A stretch of 37,697 nt of DNA from Ilyobacter polytropus (GTDB lineage Bacteria; Fusobacteriota; Fusobacteriia; Fusobacteriales; Fusobacteriaceae): the NCBI GenBank assembly GCA_003246855.1, contig QKCP01000121.1, positions 1-37,697 on the forward strand, in the 5' to 3' direction. The stretch's first letter is position 1, and each line of letters starts with the position of its first letter. The position numbers and the translations under genes are program-made. The notes under the pieces are model-generated. The model made no database searches. It had not been told where the DNA came from and saw only the letters and a list, made by a program, of their open reading frames with translations. Shown in pieces: positions 1 through 8,859 of the stretch.

Positions 1-198
1 ATAAATGGTATAAGATTATATGTAACTTAATTTTTATATTTTTTAAGTTAAAAAAATTAAACTTGGGAATTTAAATTTTTCATAAAAGCTAAAAATTATC
101 AAAAAAATAAAATATTAAAATTTTTTATGTGGTTTCTATGTCTGTATTTAAAACTTTTTAAAAAGATTATTACAATTAACAAAATTGAGGTGAATAAG

Positions 199-1350
199 AT
201 GTATTATTTTGATAATGCCGCTACAAGTTATCCCAAACCTGAAGAGGTCTACGAAACTTTGGTAGATACCATGAAAAAAAAGGGTGGAAATCCGGGCAGG
301 GGTAGCCATTCTATGGCCCTCGAGGCTGCAAGAGCAGTCTATGCTACAAGGGAAAAGCTGGCTGCTCTGTTTAACATAAAAAATCCATTAAGGGTAGCTT
401 TTACATATAATGCTACGATGAGTCTAAATTTTGCAATAAAAGGTATATTGAAAAGAGGGGATCATGTCATAACCACATCGATTGAGCATAACTCTGTCCT
501 AAGGCCGATATTTTCAATGGAAGACGAAGAGGGAGTGGAAGTTACTGTAGTTGAAGCTGACGAAGAGGGAAGAATATCTCTTGAGGATTTAAGAGATGCT
601 ATAAAAGAAAATACAAAAGCTCTAATTATGACCCATATCTCAAATCTAACAGGGAGCATAATGCCTGTAGAAGAGGCCGGGGAGATCGCAAAGGAGTACG
701 GCGCAACGTTTATTTTGGACGCTTCACAGAGTGCTGGTGTGCAGGAGATAGACGTGGAGAAAATGAATATAGATATCCTGTGTTTTACAGGACATAAATC
801 TCTTTTTGGCCCTCAAGGAACTGGGGGAATCTACGTGAGAGAAGGGATCGATATAACCCCTCTTATGGAGGGTGGGTCTGGGAGCAATTCTAAGCTCAGA
901 AGACACCCAAGAGAGATGCCTGATTTACTGGAGTCTGGAACCCAAAATGCTCATGGTATAGCAGCTCTGGGAGCAGGTGTGGATTATATTCTAAAGGAAG
1001 GTATGGAGAATATCAGACGTCATGAGTACGAGCTAACCACAGCATTTATAAAAGGGATCAGAGATGTCGAGGGGATCACTATATATGGACCTCTAAAGGA
1101 AACAAGAGGACCGATTGTATCCCTTAATATAGATGGTGTCGATCCTTCTGATGTAAGTGCATTTTTGGATGAGGAGTATCGGATTGCAGTAAGGCCTGGG
1201 ATGCACTGTGCACCTCTGGCACACAGATCTATAGGGACTTATAATGTAGGGGCTGTGAGGTTTTCATTTGGGTATTTCAATACAATGGAAGAAATAACGT
1301 ATGCTGTAAATTCTTTAAAAGAAATAGCTGCTTTATCTCGTGAAAAATAG
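199..1350 (+). CDS. Cysteine desulfurase family / class V aminotransferase
   Basis: A PLP-dependent fold-type I enzyme of 383 aa, full length for the cysteine-desulfurase-like family. The N-terminus FDNAATSYPKP is the family signature. The Schiff-base lysine lies in FTGHKSLFGPQGTGG, and a C-terminal RPGMHCAPLAHR segment carries the cysteine expected to act as sulfur acceptor. The ATG at 199 follows TTGAGGTG at good spacing; an in-frame start at 127 lacks a Shine-Dalgarno (SD) sequence. It most resembles stand-alone desulfurase-like proteins rather than NifS or IscS. No iscU or nifU lies beside it, so the in vivo sulfur acceptor cannot be inferred. It stands alone before a tRNA gene. Confidence 0.85.
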   Translation: MYYFDNAATSYPKPEEVYETLVDTMKKKGGNPGRGSHSMALEAARAVYATREKLAALFNIKNPLRVAFTYNATMSLNFAIKGILKRGDHVITTSIEHNSVLRPIFSMEDEEGVEVTVVEADEEGRISLEDLRDAIKENTKALIMTHISNLTGSIMPVEEAGEIAKEYGATFILDASQSAGVQEIDVEKMNIDILCFTGHKSLFGPQGTGGIYVREGIDITPLMEGGSGSNSKLRRHPREMPDLLESGTQNAHGIAALGAGVDYILKEGMENIRRHEYELTTAFIKGIRDVEGITIYGPLKETRGPIVSLNIDGVDPSDVSAFLDEEYRIAVRPGMHCAPLAHRSIGTYNVGAVRFSFGYFNTMEEITYAVNSLKEIAALSREK

Positions 1351-1398
1351 AAGGCAGTTTTGTTTGATTTTATTTACATATAGTTTTAAGAAAAAATA

Positions 1399-1427
1399 TT
1401 GATATTATTTTTTATCTGTGATATCAT
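1399..1427 (+). promoter_or_regulatory. Sigma70-type promoter of tRNA-Leu
   Basis: TTGATA (1399-1404) and TATCAT (1422-1427) are separated by 17 bp. The expected start is about ten bases before the tRNA. Confidence 0.65.
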
Positions 1428-1443
1428 CTGTACAGCTATCCGT

Positions 1444-1527
1444 GCGGGGGTGGCGGAATTGGCAGACGCGCTAGACTTAGGATCTAGTGTCCTCGACGTG
1501 GGAGTTCAAGTCTCCCCCTCCGCACCA
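1444..1527 (+). tRNA. tRNA-Leu(UAG)
   Basis: An 84-nt class II tRNA. The acceptor stem GCGGGGG pairs with CCTCCGC with one G-U pair. The anticodon stem CTAGA/TCTAG encloses loop CTTAGGA, giving anticodon TAG (reads CUN Leu). The variable arm is long, as in tRNA-Leu, the T-arm is GGGAG-TTCAAGT-CTCCC, the discriminator base is A, and CCA is encoded. Confidence 0.97.
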
Positions 1528-1537
1528 TTTAGAGTGT

Positions 1538-1563
1538 AAGGCAGCCTGATGGCTGCTTTTTTT
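1538..1563 (+). terminator. Rho-independent terminator of tRNA-Leu
   Basis: Stem AAGGCAGCC/GGCTGCTTT with loop TGAT, followed by a T-run. Confidence 0.85.
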
Positions 1564-1684
1564 ATTTTTTGTATTTAAATCTTTTAATCAGATAAAGCAC
1601 TCTAAATTAATAGGAATTTTAATTTAAATGTCATATAGTATTCTTAATAATATTAATGAGAACACTTGGAGGAGGTTAAAAACT

Positions 1685-2926
1685 ATGAAAAGATTCATCT
1701 CTCTGCTGTTGATTTTTATTGTACTTACAGGCTGCAGCCGTTTTACTATAAGGGGAAGAGGAGTTATAAGAGCTGAAAAACTTATGGAACAGGGGAAATA
1801 TTCAGAAGCCGTGTTTAAATTAGAAGAGGTCTTAAAGGTCTACCCTTATTATGAACCAGCGCAGCTATCCTTCGCAATAGCATATCCCGGGGCGATATCA
1901 CAGGCTGAGATGTACTTTGAACAGGCTAAATATAAATATAAACTAGAAGACATTGCTACTTCCATGGAAAAGCTGTATTTAATAAAAAGTGCAGCTGCAA
2001 ACCTGAGTCGGGAACTTAAGACTATGATACTCATAAACTATCCTACACAAGAGGAGTTGGATGCCCTTAAGAAAGATGTAGCAATAAGTTTTTACGAAGC
2101 TGCGCAGGAACTGGAAGAAAAGCAGCTAAACAGGGAACAGTTGAAAAAAAGATTTTATCTATACAAAAGAGCAATGTATTACTACCCTGGCTATATGGAT
2201 GTAAAAGAAAGATACAAAACTTCAAAAGAGGAAGCTCTTCAAAGGGTTTTAATAAAGCCAGCCTCCTACAAGCATAAATATATGGATTTAGGAGAAGGCA
2301 TAAGGCAAAACACCATAGAAAAAATTTGTTTAAACGAATTAGCTTTTTTAAGCAGCTATAAGGAGTTTGAAAGTTATTTAGATCAACTAGGGATAACTGT
2401 TGATGAACTTGAAAAAAAAGGAACTAGCTCAAAAGAAATACTGCTTAGAGGTAATACCCTAGTCAATATAGAGGTGATTGGAGTCATTTGCACAGAACCA
2501 CAAAAAAATGTATTCAGTGAGGAGAAATTTTGGATAGAAAAATACGATACTGAGACAAAGTTGGGTAAAATGGTTGAAGAGGTTGGGATTCCAGAAAAAC
2601 CGAGTATAGAGTATAGGACGCACAGGTATAGGCAGTATAGCTACACCATGTCAAAATCACTATCTATAAATGTGAACTACGAGATAATTGACCTAACAAA
2701 TGGCGAAGTTATAAAGTCCGGGACTATAAATAAAGTAGATACAGATACTGTACAGTGGAAGGAATACGGAAATGATAAAACATTCTCAATTAAAATACCA
2801 GACGTTCCGCCAGGTGTTGTAAACGAACGTCCTAGAAATTTAAAGTCAGAGTCAGAAATGCTTGAAAAAACTATGGATATAATGGGCAATGAACTTGCTT
2901 ATATTATATCTAAAATATTGATATAA
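1685..2926 (+). CDS. TPR-like lipoprotein, function unknown
   Basis: A 413-aa secreted lipoprotein. The signal peptide begins MKRFISLLLIFIVLTGC, with lipobox LTGC and lipidated Cys17. Residues about 25-60 (AEKLMEQGKYSEAVFKLEEVLKVYP) look like one or more tetratricopeptide helices, and further helical segments run to about residue 200. The second half is predicted to be beta-rich. The start at 1685 has a strong GGAGG; the longer frame from 1628 would bury the signal peptide. It is monocistronic, between tRNA-Leu and a shared terminator. A scaffold role in the envelope is inference; I do not recognise a specific family. Confidence 0.75.
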   Translation: MKRFISLLLIFIVLTGCSRFTIRGRGVIRAEKLMEQGKYSEAVFKLEEVLKVYPYYEPAQLSFAIAYPGAISQAEMYFEQAKYKYKLEDIATSMEKLYLIKSAAANLSRELKTMILINYPTQEELDALKKDVAISFYEAAQELEEKQLNREQLKKRFYLYKRAMYYYPGYMDVKERYKTSKEEALQRVLIKPASYKHKYMDLGEGIRQNTIEKICLNELAFLSSYKEFESYLDQLGITVDELEKKGTSSKEILLRGNTLVNIEVIGVICTEPQKNVFSEEKFWIEKYDTETKLGKMVEEVGIPEKPSIEYRTHRYRQYSYTMSKSLSINVNYEIIDLTNGEVIKSGTINKVDTDTVQWKEYGNDKTFSIKIPDVPPGVVNERPRNLKSESEMLEKTMDIMGNELAYIISKILI

Positions 2927-2940
2927 GAACTATAATAAAA

Positions 2941-2962
2941 GAGCCGGATTAATATCCGGCTC
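2941..2962. terminator. Bidirectional terminator between lipoprotein gene and hpf
   Basis: Inverted repeat GAGCCGGAT/ATCCGGCTC with loop TAAT. On the minus strand it is followed directly by TTTTATTAT, so it is a good terminator for hpf. On the plus strand the T-run is displaced. Confidence 0.8.
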
Positions 2963-3270
2963 TATGCTATGTTTTTTCTCTTTTTATCAATTATCTTATT
3001 TCTTTCCTTTATAAGCAGTTCTTTCATTTTAAGTTTAGCTTGATCTATACCTTTGTACAAATCATTGTTTTCGAGCTTTGCTATATAGAGGTGTCCTTTT
3101 ATTTTTGCTAAGGCCTCTATTCTGAAAGTCCTTTTGCCGTTATTGCTTAAGATGAGCTCTAGTTGATCTAAGTGTTCGAAGTACCTGTCAATGTTTTGGA
3201 ACTTGTCTTTGGCGTAGTCGGCAAGCGCCCTGCTCAATTCAACGTTTACTCCTCTAACTATAGTTCTCAT
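2962..3270 (-). CDS. hpf: Ribosome hibernation promoting factor (short HPF/YfiA family)
   Basis: A 102-aa protein of the RaiA/HPF fold, which binds the 30S decoding region and inactivates ribosomes in stationary phase. It shows the beta-alpha-beta-beta-beta-alpha pattern of the family (MRTIVRGVNVELSRALADY, then a strand-rich middle and a Lys/Arg-rich C-terminal helix). It lacks the C-terminal dimerisation domain of long HPF, so it is the short form. The start at 3270 is preceded by AAGGGAAG; an upstream extension to 3381 reads through the promoter. It is monocistronic. Confidence 0.85.
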   Translation of the reverse strand: MRTIVRGVNVELSRALADYAKDKFQNIDRYFEHLDQLELILSNNGKRTFRIEALAKIKGHLYIAKLENNDLYKGIDQAKLKMKELLIKERNKIIDKKRKNIA

Positions 3271-3313
3271 AAGATCACTTCCCTTCGATGTAATGATCAT
3301 CTCTTGTAATAAT

Positions 3314-3342
3314 ATTATAGCCTTGAACTCTCTAGAAATCAA
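3314..3342 (-). promoter_or_regulatory. Sigma70-type promoter of hpf
   Basis: On the minus strand TTGATT and TATAAT are separated by 17 bp, about 45 bp upstream of the hpf start. Confidence 0.7.
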
Positions 3343-3407
3343 TAGTTTTAGGCGAAAAAGCCTCACGAGGAAGCATTGCATTGCAGAGTAAAAATGATAA
3401 CAATAGA

Positions 3408-3435
3408 TTGAAACTATTTAAAAATTGTATATAAT
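3408..3435 (+). promoter_or_regulatory. Promoter of the ZIP transporter gene
   Basis: TTGAAA (3408-3413), 16-bp spacer, TATAAT (3430-3435). A leader of about 95 nt follows. Confidence 0.6.
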
Positions 3436-3536
3436 ACAAATAAAGATTGAGTTTAAAATTTATCAAATTTAAAAGAGGAAAAATAAATAATACTCAGAAA
3501 ATCAAATAGATAAATAAAAATAAGGAGGTAGTATTT

Positions 3537-4349
3537 ATGTTTGAATGGCTTGAAAACTTCGGACCAGTTCAACAAGCTTTTATGGCAACTGGTTTCACTT
3601 GGTTTGTTACTGCTTTAGGGGCAGCCATGGTATTTTTCTTTAAACAGATAAAAAGAGAGCTGTTAGACGGTATGCTGGGGTTTGCGGCAGGTGTTATGAT
3701 AGCAGCAAGTTTCTGGTCACTGCTTGCACCAGCTATAGATATGGCAGAAATGTTGGGCGTTCCTGGCTGGATTCCTGCAGTTGTAGGATTTTTATCTGGT
3801 GGCCTCTTTCTTTGGATTATTGATAAAACCCTTCCTCATCTACATATGGGGCTAAAAATATCCGAAGCTGAAGGGATAAAAACTCACTGGCAGAGAAGTA
3901 TACTGTTGGTATTGGCCATAACCCTGCACAATATACCGGAAGGGCTTGCTGTAGGGGTAGCCTTTGGAGCCGTAGCCTCTGACCTGCCTTCAGCCAGTCT
4001 TGCAGGAGCAGTGGCTTTGGCCATAGGGATAGGGCTGCAGAATTTTCCAGAGGGGGCAGCTGTTTCAGTACCTCTTAGAAGAGAAGGATTATCTAGATTT
4101 AAGAGTTTTTGGTACGGGCAGATGTCTGGGATAGTTGAGCCCATGGCAGGTGTTTTGGGGGCGTATGCAGTCCTCAGTATGAGGCAATTGCTTCCTTATG
4201 CATTGTCGTTTGCTGCCGGAGCTATGATATATGTAGTTGTGGAGGAGCTCATACCAGAATCCCAAATTGATAAAAAAACTGACATTTCAACTGCCGGAGC
4301 CATGTTAGGATTTGCAGTCATGATGACTCTTGATGTGGCTCTTGGATAG
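3537..4349 (+). CDS. ZIP family divalent metal transporter
   Basis: A 270-aa inner-membrane protein with about eight predicted hydrophobic segments, the normal size for the GufA/ZupT branch of ZIP. The transport-site motifs are [15 protein letters not shown] in the fourth helix and [11 protein letters not shown] in the fifth, with a further acidic VEELIPES motif near the C-terminus. ZIP proteins import Zn2+, Fe2+ or Mn2+ down gradients; which metal is used cannot be told from sequence. AAGGAGG precedes the ATG. It is a single-gene unit with its own promoter and terminator. Confidence 0.9.
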   Translation: MFEWLENFGPVQQAFMATGFTWFVTALGAAMVFFFKQIKRELLDGMLGFAAGVMIAASFWSLLAPAIDMAEMLGVPGWIPAVVGFLSGGLFLWIIDKTLPHLHMGLKISEAEGIKTHWQRSILLVLAITLHNIPEGLAVGVAFGAVASDLPSASLAGAVALAIGIGLQNFPEGAAVSVPLRREGLSRFKSFWYGQMSGIVEPMAGVLGAYAVLSMRQLLPYALSFAAGAMIYVVVEELIPESQIDKKTDISTAGAMLGFAVMMTLDVALG

Positions 4350-4350
4350 G

Positions 4351-4378
4351 CACTCTGAATACTCAGAGTGTTTTTTTT
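4351..4378 (+). terminator. Rho-independent terminator
   Basis: Stem CACTCTGA/TCAGAGTG followed by eight T, just after the ZIP stop codon. Confidence 0.95.
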
Positions 4379-4382
4379 ATCC

Positions 4383-4411
4383 TTGTTATTTGTAGTGTTT
4401 GATGTTATAAT
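4383..4411 (+). promoter_or_regulatory. Promoter of the EIIA-antiporter-PII-like operon
   Basis: TTGTTA (4383-4388), 17-bp spacer, TATAAT (4406-4411), with an 80-90 nt leader before the first gene. Confidence 0.6.
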
Positions 4412-4499
4412 TTAATTTATGTGTCATTTTAAGACTTTAAAATATAGGCGTATCGAGTTTGTTATTGACTTTTAAAATTATATAAATAGGGGGAAATGT

Positions 4500-4943
4500 A
4501 TGCTTGAGAAACTTATAAGGGAAGAGGGGGTAGTGTTTTTAGATGAAGCAAGTCCTAGAAATACTATAAAAAAGTTGGTGAAAAAGGCTAACGATCTGGG
4601 GAAGTTAGGTGACGAAGGCCTGTTTGAAACAGAGGTTTTCGATAGGGAGGCCATACTTAGCACCGGAATTGGACTTGGGATAGCCATACCCCATGCTAAG
4701 ATAGAGAGTGTGGATGAATTTTTTATAATAGTGGGGATAGAAAGAAACGGCATAGAATGGAACTCCATTGACAGTGAACCCGTGAAAGCTGTATTTTTGA
4801 TAGGTGCCCCGGAAGCAGAGAGAAAGAGGTACCTGAGGATTTTATCAAAACTGATACTCCTGGCTAAAAACAAAGTTAGAAGAGACCTGCTTTTCAGCGC
4901 CGAGAGGGCTGAGGAGGTAGTGGAACTGTTTAAAAATTTCTAA
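4500..4943 (+). CDS. PTS EIIA type-2 domain protein
   Basis: A 147-aa stand-alone fructose/mannitol-type EIIA domain. The phosphorylatable histidine is His66 in GIAIPHAK. No EIIB, EIIC or HPr gene is nearby, and it is cotranscribed with a cation/proton antiporter (19-bp gap). A regulatory role on the transporter, like other EIIA-Ntr-type or antiporter-associated EIIA domains, is therefore more likely than sugar uptake; that is inference. The start has an AGGGGGA SD. Confidence 0.8.
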   Translation: MLEKLIREEGVVFLDEASPRNTIKKLVKKANDLGKLGDEGLFETEVFDREAILSTGIGLGIAIPHAKIESVDEFFIIVGIERNGIEWNSIDSEPVKAVFLIGAPEAERKRYLRILSKLILLAKNKVRRDLLFSAERAEEVVELFKNF

Positions 4944-4962
4944 AAGTTAGGGGTAAAATAAC

Positions 4963-6204
4963 ATGGAGCACAACATTTTAATTATACTGGGCATAATATT
5001 TCTAATAGCCTTTTTTAACAAAAGAATTTCTCAGTTTCTAAAAATGCCAGAAGTTACTGGTTATGTAGTCCTGGGAGTACTTGCAGGAACCGTAGCTACG
5101 CTAATAATAGGAAGGGAAAATTTTGAAGAACTGATAGAAAGGTTTCATCTGATACCTACCATAGCTTTAGGGATAATAGCTTTTACAATAGGGATTGAGC
5201 TGAAATTAGATGTTCTTAAAAAACTTGGGAAAAGCATATTTATGATAGTTATTTGGGAATGCTTGGGGGCCTTTATTTCTGTGGCGCTGATATTGAAAAT
5301 TTTTGGTTTTGAGACTTATAAATGTCTTCTTTTTGGAGCGGTGGCCTCTGCAACTGCGCCTGCAGCGACGGTAGCCGTTATAAAACAATATAAGGCGAAG
5401 GGGAACTTTACGTCTACTATACTGGCTATAGTCGGGATAGACGATGCAATGGCCCTTGTGATTTTTGCGTTTTCTCTCAGTTTTTCCAAGGCACTTATGA
5501 GGGGTGCAGCCATAAATGTATGGAATATACTGGTGTCTACTCTGGCTTCTATATTTTTCGCAGTTATTTTAGGTGTCTTTTTTGGGGCTTTGTATCTGTT
5601 GATGCTTAAAAAAATTTCGAACAACGATATAATACAGATGCTTTTAATATCCTTCATACTCATACTTTTGGGAATATCCGAACATTTTCACGTATCTGAA
5701 CTATTGTCTATAATGAGTTTCGGAGCAATCCTCACAAATTTTTCAGATGTTATGACATTGAAAAGTGAGGAGATAGTTGAGAAGTTTACAGGAGTTTTTT
5801 TAGGGGCGTTTTTTATCTTGGGAGGAGCCCATTTGGATGTATCTGCTGTCAGTGGTATACTTGCTATGGGACTGATTTATTTTGTCTCTAGAAGTATAGG
5901 GAAAGTCTGTGGCGCGAGCTTTGGTGCAACCATAAGCGGCAGCTCGGAAATAGTGAAGAAATATATAGGTTTTGCACTTCTCCCACAGGTAGGGGTGGGC
6001 CTCGCCTTGGCACTATCTATAAAAAAGACTTTTGGAGCAAAGGTAGTAGAAGCAGGCCATGAAATACTAGTTTACGGAGAAAAGGGTGTAGAGATTTCTT
6101 ATATTATTTTAAATATACTTTTATTTACTACTTTAATAACAGAGGTAGTTGGACCAATGCTGACAAAGTATTCTCTTAAAATGAGTGGGGATATAAAAGA
6201 ATAG
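4963..6204 (+). CDS. CPA2-family cation/proton antiporter
   Basis: A 413-aa integral membrane protein with about 11-12 hydrophobic segments and the layout of the KefB/GerN/NapA monovalent cation:proton antiporters. The mid-protein segment GIDDAMALVIFAF contains the paired acidic residues typical of the ion-binding helix, preceded by ATAPAATVAVI. There is no RCK/TrkA-N domain, so regulation probably lies with the separately encoded EIIA-like and PII-like partners. The cation (Na+ or K+) cannot be determined. It is the middle gene of a tight three-gene operon. Confidence 0.85.
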   Translation: MEHNILIILGIIFLIAFFNKRISQFLKMPEVTGYVVLGVLAGTVATLIIGRENFEELIERFHLIPTIALGIIAFTIGIELKLDVLKKLGKSIFMIVIWECLGAFISVALILKIFGFETYKCLLFGAVASATAPAATVAVIKQYKAKGNFTSTILAIVGIDDAMALVIFAFSLSFSKALMRGAAINVWNILVSTLASIFFAVILGVFFGALYLLMLKKISNNDIIQMLLISFILILLGISEHFHVSELLSIMSFGAILTNFSDVMTLKSEEIVEKFTGVFLGAFFILGGAHLDVSAVSGILAMGLIYFVSRSIGKVCGASFGATISGSSEIVKKYIGFALLPQVGVGLALALSIKKTFGAKVVEAGHEILVYGEKGVEISYIILNILLFTTLITEVVGPMLTKYSLKMSGDIKE

Positions 6205-6214
6205 GAGGCAAAAT

Positions 6215-6535
6215 ATGTATTTCTTATACGTAAAGATATTGAACAAGGATTATAAAGAAAATGTTGTTTTAGCCTTAGAAGGTGTAGGTGTAAACAAAGC
6301 ATCGTATTTTGAAGCTAGGAATTTGGATAAAGACCTCTCAGATGAACTGCCTCTTTTCAAGGGTTTTTTCATAAGTGAAGAGGAAAAACATAAAAGGGTT
6401 GGCATAATAATGGCTCTGTATGAGGAAAAACGTCAATTGGATGAGTTCTTAAAACTTTTGGAGGCTTCTGGGCTTAATGTGAAGAGTGGCGAAGTGATAA
6501 GAGTGGCCACGTGGGAAGTAGACCACGTTATCTAA
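6215..6535 (+). CDS. Putative PII-like signalling protein
   Basis: A 106-aa soluble protein, 10 bp downstream of the antiporter gene with AGGAGG at good spacing. The predicted order is beta-alpha-beta, a loop with RNLDKDLSDELP, beta-alpha-beta, ending GEVIRVATWEVDHVI. That is the ferredoxin-like pattern of the PII/PII-like superfamily. No canonical PII T-loop or B-loop motif is present, so the ligand is unknown. PII-like proteins are known next to membrane transporters and usually bind nucleotides. Assignment is by fold pattern and context only. Confidence 0.5.
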   Translation: MYFLYVKILNKDYKENVVLALEGVGVNKASYFEARNLDKDLSDELPLFKGFFISEEEKHKRVGIIMALYEEKRQLDEFLKLLEASGLNVKSGEVIRVATWEVDHVI

Positions 6536-6552
6536 AAGCGTTCGCGTAAGTA

Positions 6553-6578
6553 AAAAGGACAGTGTGCACTGTCCTTTT
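6553..6578. terminator. Bidirectional terminator
   Basis: AAAAGGACAG/CTGTCCTTTT with a six-base loop. It lies between the convergent PII-like gene and metY and has T-runs in both directions. Confidence 0.9.
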
Positions 6579-6588
6579 TATTTTGTTA

Positions 6589-7869
6589 TTAGCTTAATGC
6601 TTTGTTTAACGCTTGCTCGAGATCTGCTATGAGGTCATCGGCTGTTTCTATTCCTACAGAAAGCCTTATGGTTTCTGGTCTTATGTCTACATTTATCAAC
6701 TGTTCATCGCTTAATTGAGCATGTGTAGTACTTGCAGGATGTATAACAAGTGATTTTGCATCGGCGACGTTTGCAAGGTGTGAGAAAAGCTCCAAGCTGT
6801 CAATAAACTTCTTAGCTGTTTCCCTTCCGCCTTTTATCCCGAATGTGAAGATAGAACCTACACCTTTTTTAAAATATTTATCGGCAAGTGTTTTGTACGT
6901 GCTGTTTTCTAACTCAGGATAGCTTACCCACTCTACTTTGTCACTTTCGCTTAGGTATTTAACTATTTTTCTTGCGTTCTCTACATGTCTTTCCAGTCTA
7001 AGAGAAAGAGTCTCGATTCCCTGTAGAAGAAGGAAAGAGTTAAACGGGCTGAGCGCCGCTCCTGTATCCCTTAGAAGTTTTACCCTAGCTCTCAATATAA
7101 AGGCAGGAGCCCCTAAGTCAGCATACTTTAAGTTTTTATATCCAGCGTCAGGGATATTAAAATTTGCGAATTTAGGGTTTGACCAGTCAAACTTACCTGC
7201 ATCTACTATAACGCCACCTAAGGTTGTACCATGACCTCCAAGGAATTTCGTAGCAGAGTAAACCACTATGTCAGCGCCATACTCTATAGGTTTGCAAAGA
7301 TAAGGAGTGGCAAATGTATTGTCCACAATTAGAGGAAGGCCATTTTTGTGTGCGATATCGGCAACTTTTTCTATATCGATAAGTGAAGCATTTGGATTTC
7401 CTATAGTCTCAATGTAAACAGCTCTCGTTTTTTCTGTGATAAGACCCTGGATTTCATCAAGGTTATCGGGATCGAAAAACTTAGTCGTTATACCAAAGTC
7501 GTTTAAAGTGTTAGCTAAAAGGTTGTAGGTACCACCGTAAAGATTTTTAGCAGCAACAATTTCATCTCCAGTTTTTGCAACATTTAAAATCGAGTATGTT
7601 ATAGCAGAAGAACCAGAGGCAACCGCAAGTGCACCTACTCCGCCGTCAAGCTCGGCAACTCTTTTTTCCAATACGTCTGTGGTAGGGTTCATAAGTCTTG
7701 TGTATATGTTTCCTGGCTCTTTCAGTGCAAAAAGATTTGCAGCATATTCTGTATCTTTAAACACATAAGATGTTGTTTGATATATAGGGACTGCCCTAGA
7801 TCCTGTTGTTGGATCAGGAACTTGACCTGCGTGTAGTTGAAGTGTTTCAAAACCTAATTTTTTTGACAT
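6589..7869 (-). CDS. metY: O-acetylhomoserine sulfhydrylase (MetY)
   Basis: A 426-aa PLP enzyme of the Cys/Met metabolism family. It makes homocysteine from O-acetylhomoserine and sulfide in direct-sulfhydrylation methionine synthesis. The PLP lysine is Lys208 in [15 protein letters not shown]. The N-terminus [11 protein letters not shown] and the length (about 425 aa rather than about 390 for MetB/MetC) favour MetY. SD AAAGGGGG precedes the ATG. Control by SAM is shown by the SAM-I riboswitch directly upstream. Confidence 0.92.
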   Translation of the reverse strand: MSKKLGFETLQLHAGQVPDPTTGSRAVPIYQTTSYVFKDTEYAANLFALKEPGNIYTRLMNPTTDVLEKRVAELDGGVGALAVASGSSAITYSILNVAKTGDEIVAAKNLYGGTYNLLANTLNDFGITTKFFDPDNLDEIQGLITEKTRAVYIETIGNPNASLIDIEKVADIAHKNGLPLIVDNTFATPYLCKPIEYGADIVVYSATKFLGGHGTTLGGVIVDAGKFDWSNPKFANFNIPDAGYKNLKYADLGAPAFILRARVKLLRDTGAALSPFNSFLLLQGIETLSLRLERHVENARKIVKYLSESDKVEWVSYPELENSTYKTLADKYFKKGVGSIFTFGIKGGRETAKKFIDSLELFSHLANVADAKSLVIHPASTTHAQLSDEQLINVDIRPETIRLSVGIETADDLIADLEQALNKALS

Positions 7870-7921
7870 TAATATTCCCCCTTTTAATTTTAATGGTTTT
7901 GTATTATTATAATACCGGATA

Positions 7922-8100
7922 TAAAAAAATCTCCTTCCTGAAGTAGCAGAAAGGAGTAAAAATAGCTGTCTATTTTACTTATCCTCTCCCATCGTTCAGA
8001 ATAATCTGCTGGAATTGGCACCTTCCCAGAATACTGTAGGTTGCCGAGGTTTCGCAGGGCCAGTCCCTCCGCCTCTCTAGATGAGATTTGTTTTGATAAG
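7922..8100 (-). promoter_or_regulatory. SAM-I (S-box) riboswitch with terminator, upstream of metY
   Basis: The minus strand reads CTTATC, AGAGAGGCGGAGGGACTGG, CCCTGCGAAACCTCGGCAACC, then GGTGCCAATTCCAGC and closing GATAAG. These are the conserved S-box segments, including the P1 stem between 8095-8100 and 7978-7983. Downstream, CTCCTTTCTG/CAGGAAGGAG (7931-7956) forms a terminator followed by ATTTTTTT. A competing antiterminator AGTAAAATAG/CTATTTTTACT (7954-7980) uses the 3' side of P1 and the start of the terminator stem. SAM binding is expected to stop transcription of metY. Confidence 0.96.
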
Positions 8101-8103
8101 GTG

Positions 8104-8132
8104 ATAATAACATTTCCGACTAATACTGTCAA
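8104..8132 (-). promoter_or_regulatory. Promoter of the SAM riboswitch-metY unit
   Basis: On the minus strand TTGACA and TATTAT are separated by 17 bp. The predicted start falls within a few bases of the aptamer's first stem. Confidence 0.8.
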
Positions 8133-8330
8133 GAAAAACATAATTAATTTTTTTTAATAAAACGAAATAACACTTAGGAAAATTCGGTTATTTCTTTTTT
8201 GGATTTTCTGCTATAATAAAGGAAAAATAAACGGGGCGCTTAATTATAATAGAAGAGTTTTATTAGCAATATTATTTTTATATAGACCTGCCGAAAGGGT
8301 CATGGCAGTAAAATATTTAGGAGGAGTTTC

Positions 8331-8651
8331 ATGGAAGACAGGTTCAACATCGCTTATAGGATACTTATTTATACCAGCGATTCTCTAATGATACTTTCGA
8401 TAGCCATAATACTGGTAGGGCTTATCGGGGCTGTGAGTGAGAATTTTTGGATAGGGAGGCTTGGAAGCGAGGAATACAAGAAGCAGTCACTAAAACAAAA
8501 AGGCGTGATGCCGTCAATAATGTTTTTTTTCCCACTGCCATTTACTACGTATACATATATTTTTTTCAGGGTGATTTTTGGGAAAATGCCGATAGAAAAC
8601 TTGAAAGAATTTCTTTTGAGAGAATGGAAACGAATTAGAGGTTTGAGATAA
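8331..8651 (+). CDS. Small membrane protein, function unknown
   Basis: A 106-aa protein with a strong GGAGGAG SD. Residues about 15-38 (DSLMILSIAIILVGLIGAV) form one clear membrane helix. A second hydrophobic stretch with aromatic residues (SIMFFFPLPFTTYTYIFF) lies at about 62-80, and the C-terminal tail is basic. I do not recognise the family. A TATAAT at 8212-8217 and a possible small pseudoknot (8285-8308) precede it, so it appears to be transcribed alone. Confidence 0.6.
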   Translation: MEDRFNIAYRILIYTSDSLMILSIAIILVGLIGAVSENFWIGRLGSEEYKKQSLKQKGVMPSIMFFFPLPFTTYTYIFFRVIFGKMPIENLKEFLLREWKRIRGLR

Positions 8652-8672
8652 GGAAAAATAATAAAAAATATT

Positions 8673-8700
8673 TTGAAACCAGAGTGAATAGTTGTATAAT
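8673..8700 (+). promoter_or_regulatory. Promoter of the DUF815-SDR operon
   Basis: TTGAAA (8673-8678), 16-bp spacer, TATAAT (8695-8700). The leader of about 150 nt contains a hairpin GTTATTT/AAATAAC. Confidence 0.55.
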
Positions 8701-8859
8701 AGTTATAAACGCCATGGAAAGAATTTGTTATTTTTTGATCAAATAACATGTGTTTGCGGTCAAAAAAAATTCAGAAACGGCGTTTTTTAATGTCTGCTTA
8801 ATGATATATTAAATTATTTGTGATAAAATTCGGTTCGAATAAATAAAAGGGGGATTCAA

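Noticed and set aside
7890-8141. 83-aa open frame on the minus strand upstream of metY
   Set aside because: It lies entirely within the SAM-I riboswitch and its promoter; the sequence is explained by RNA structure and has no SD.
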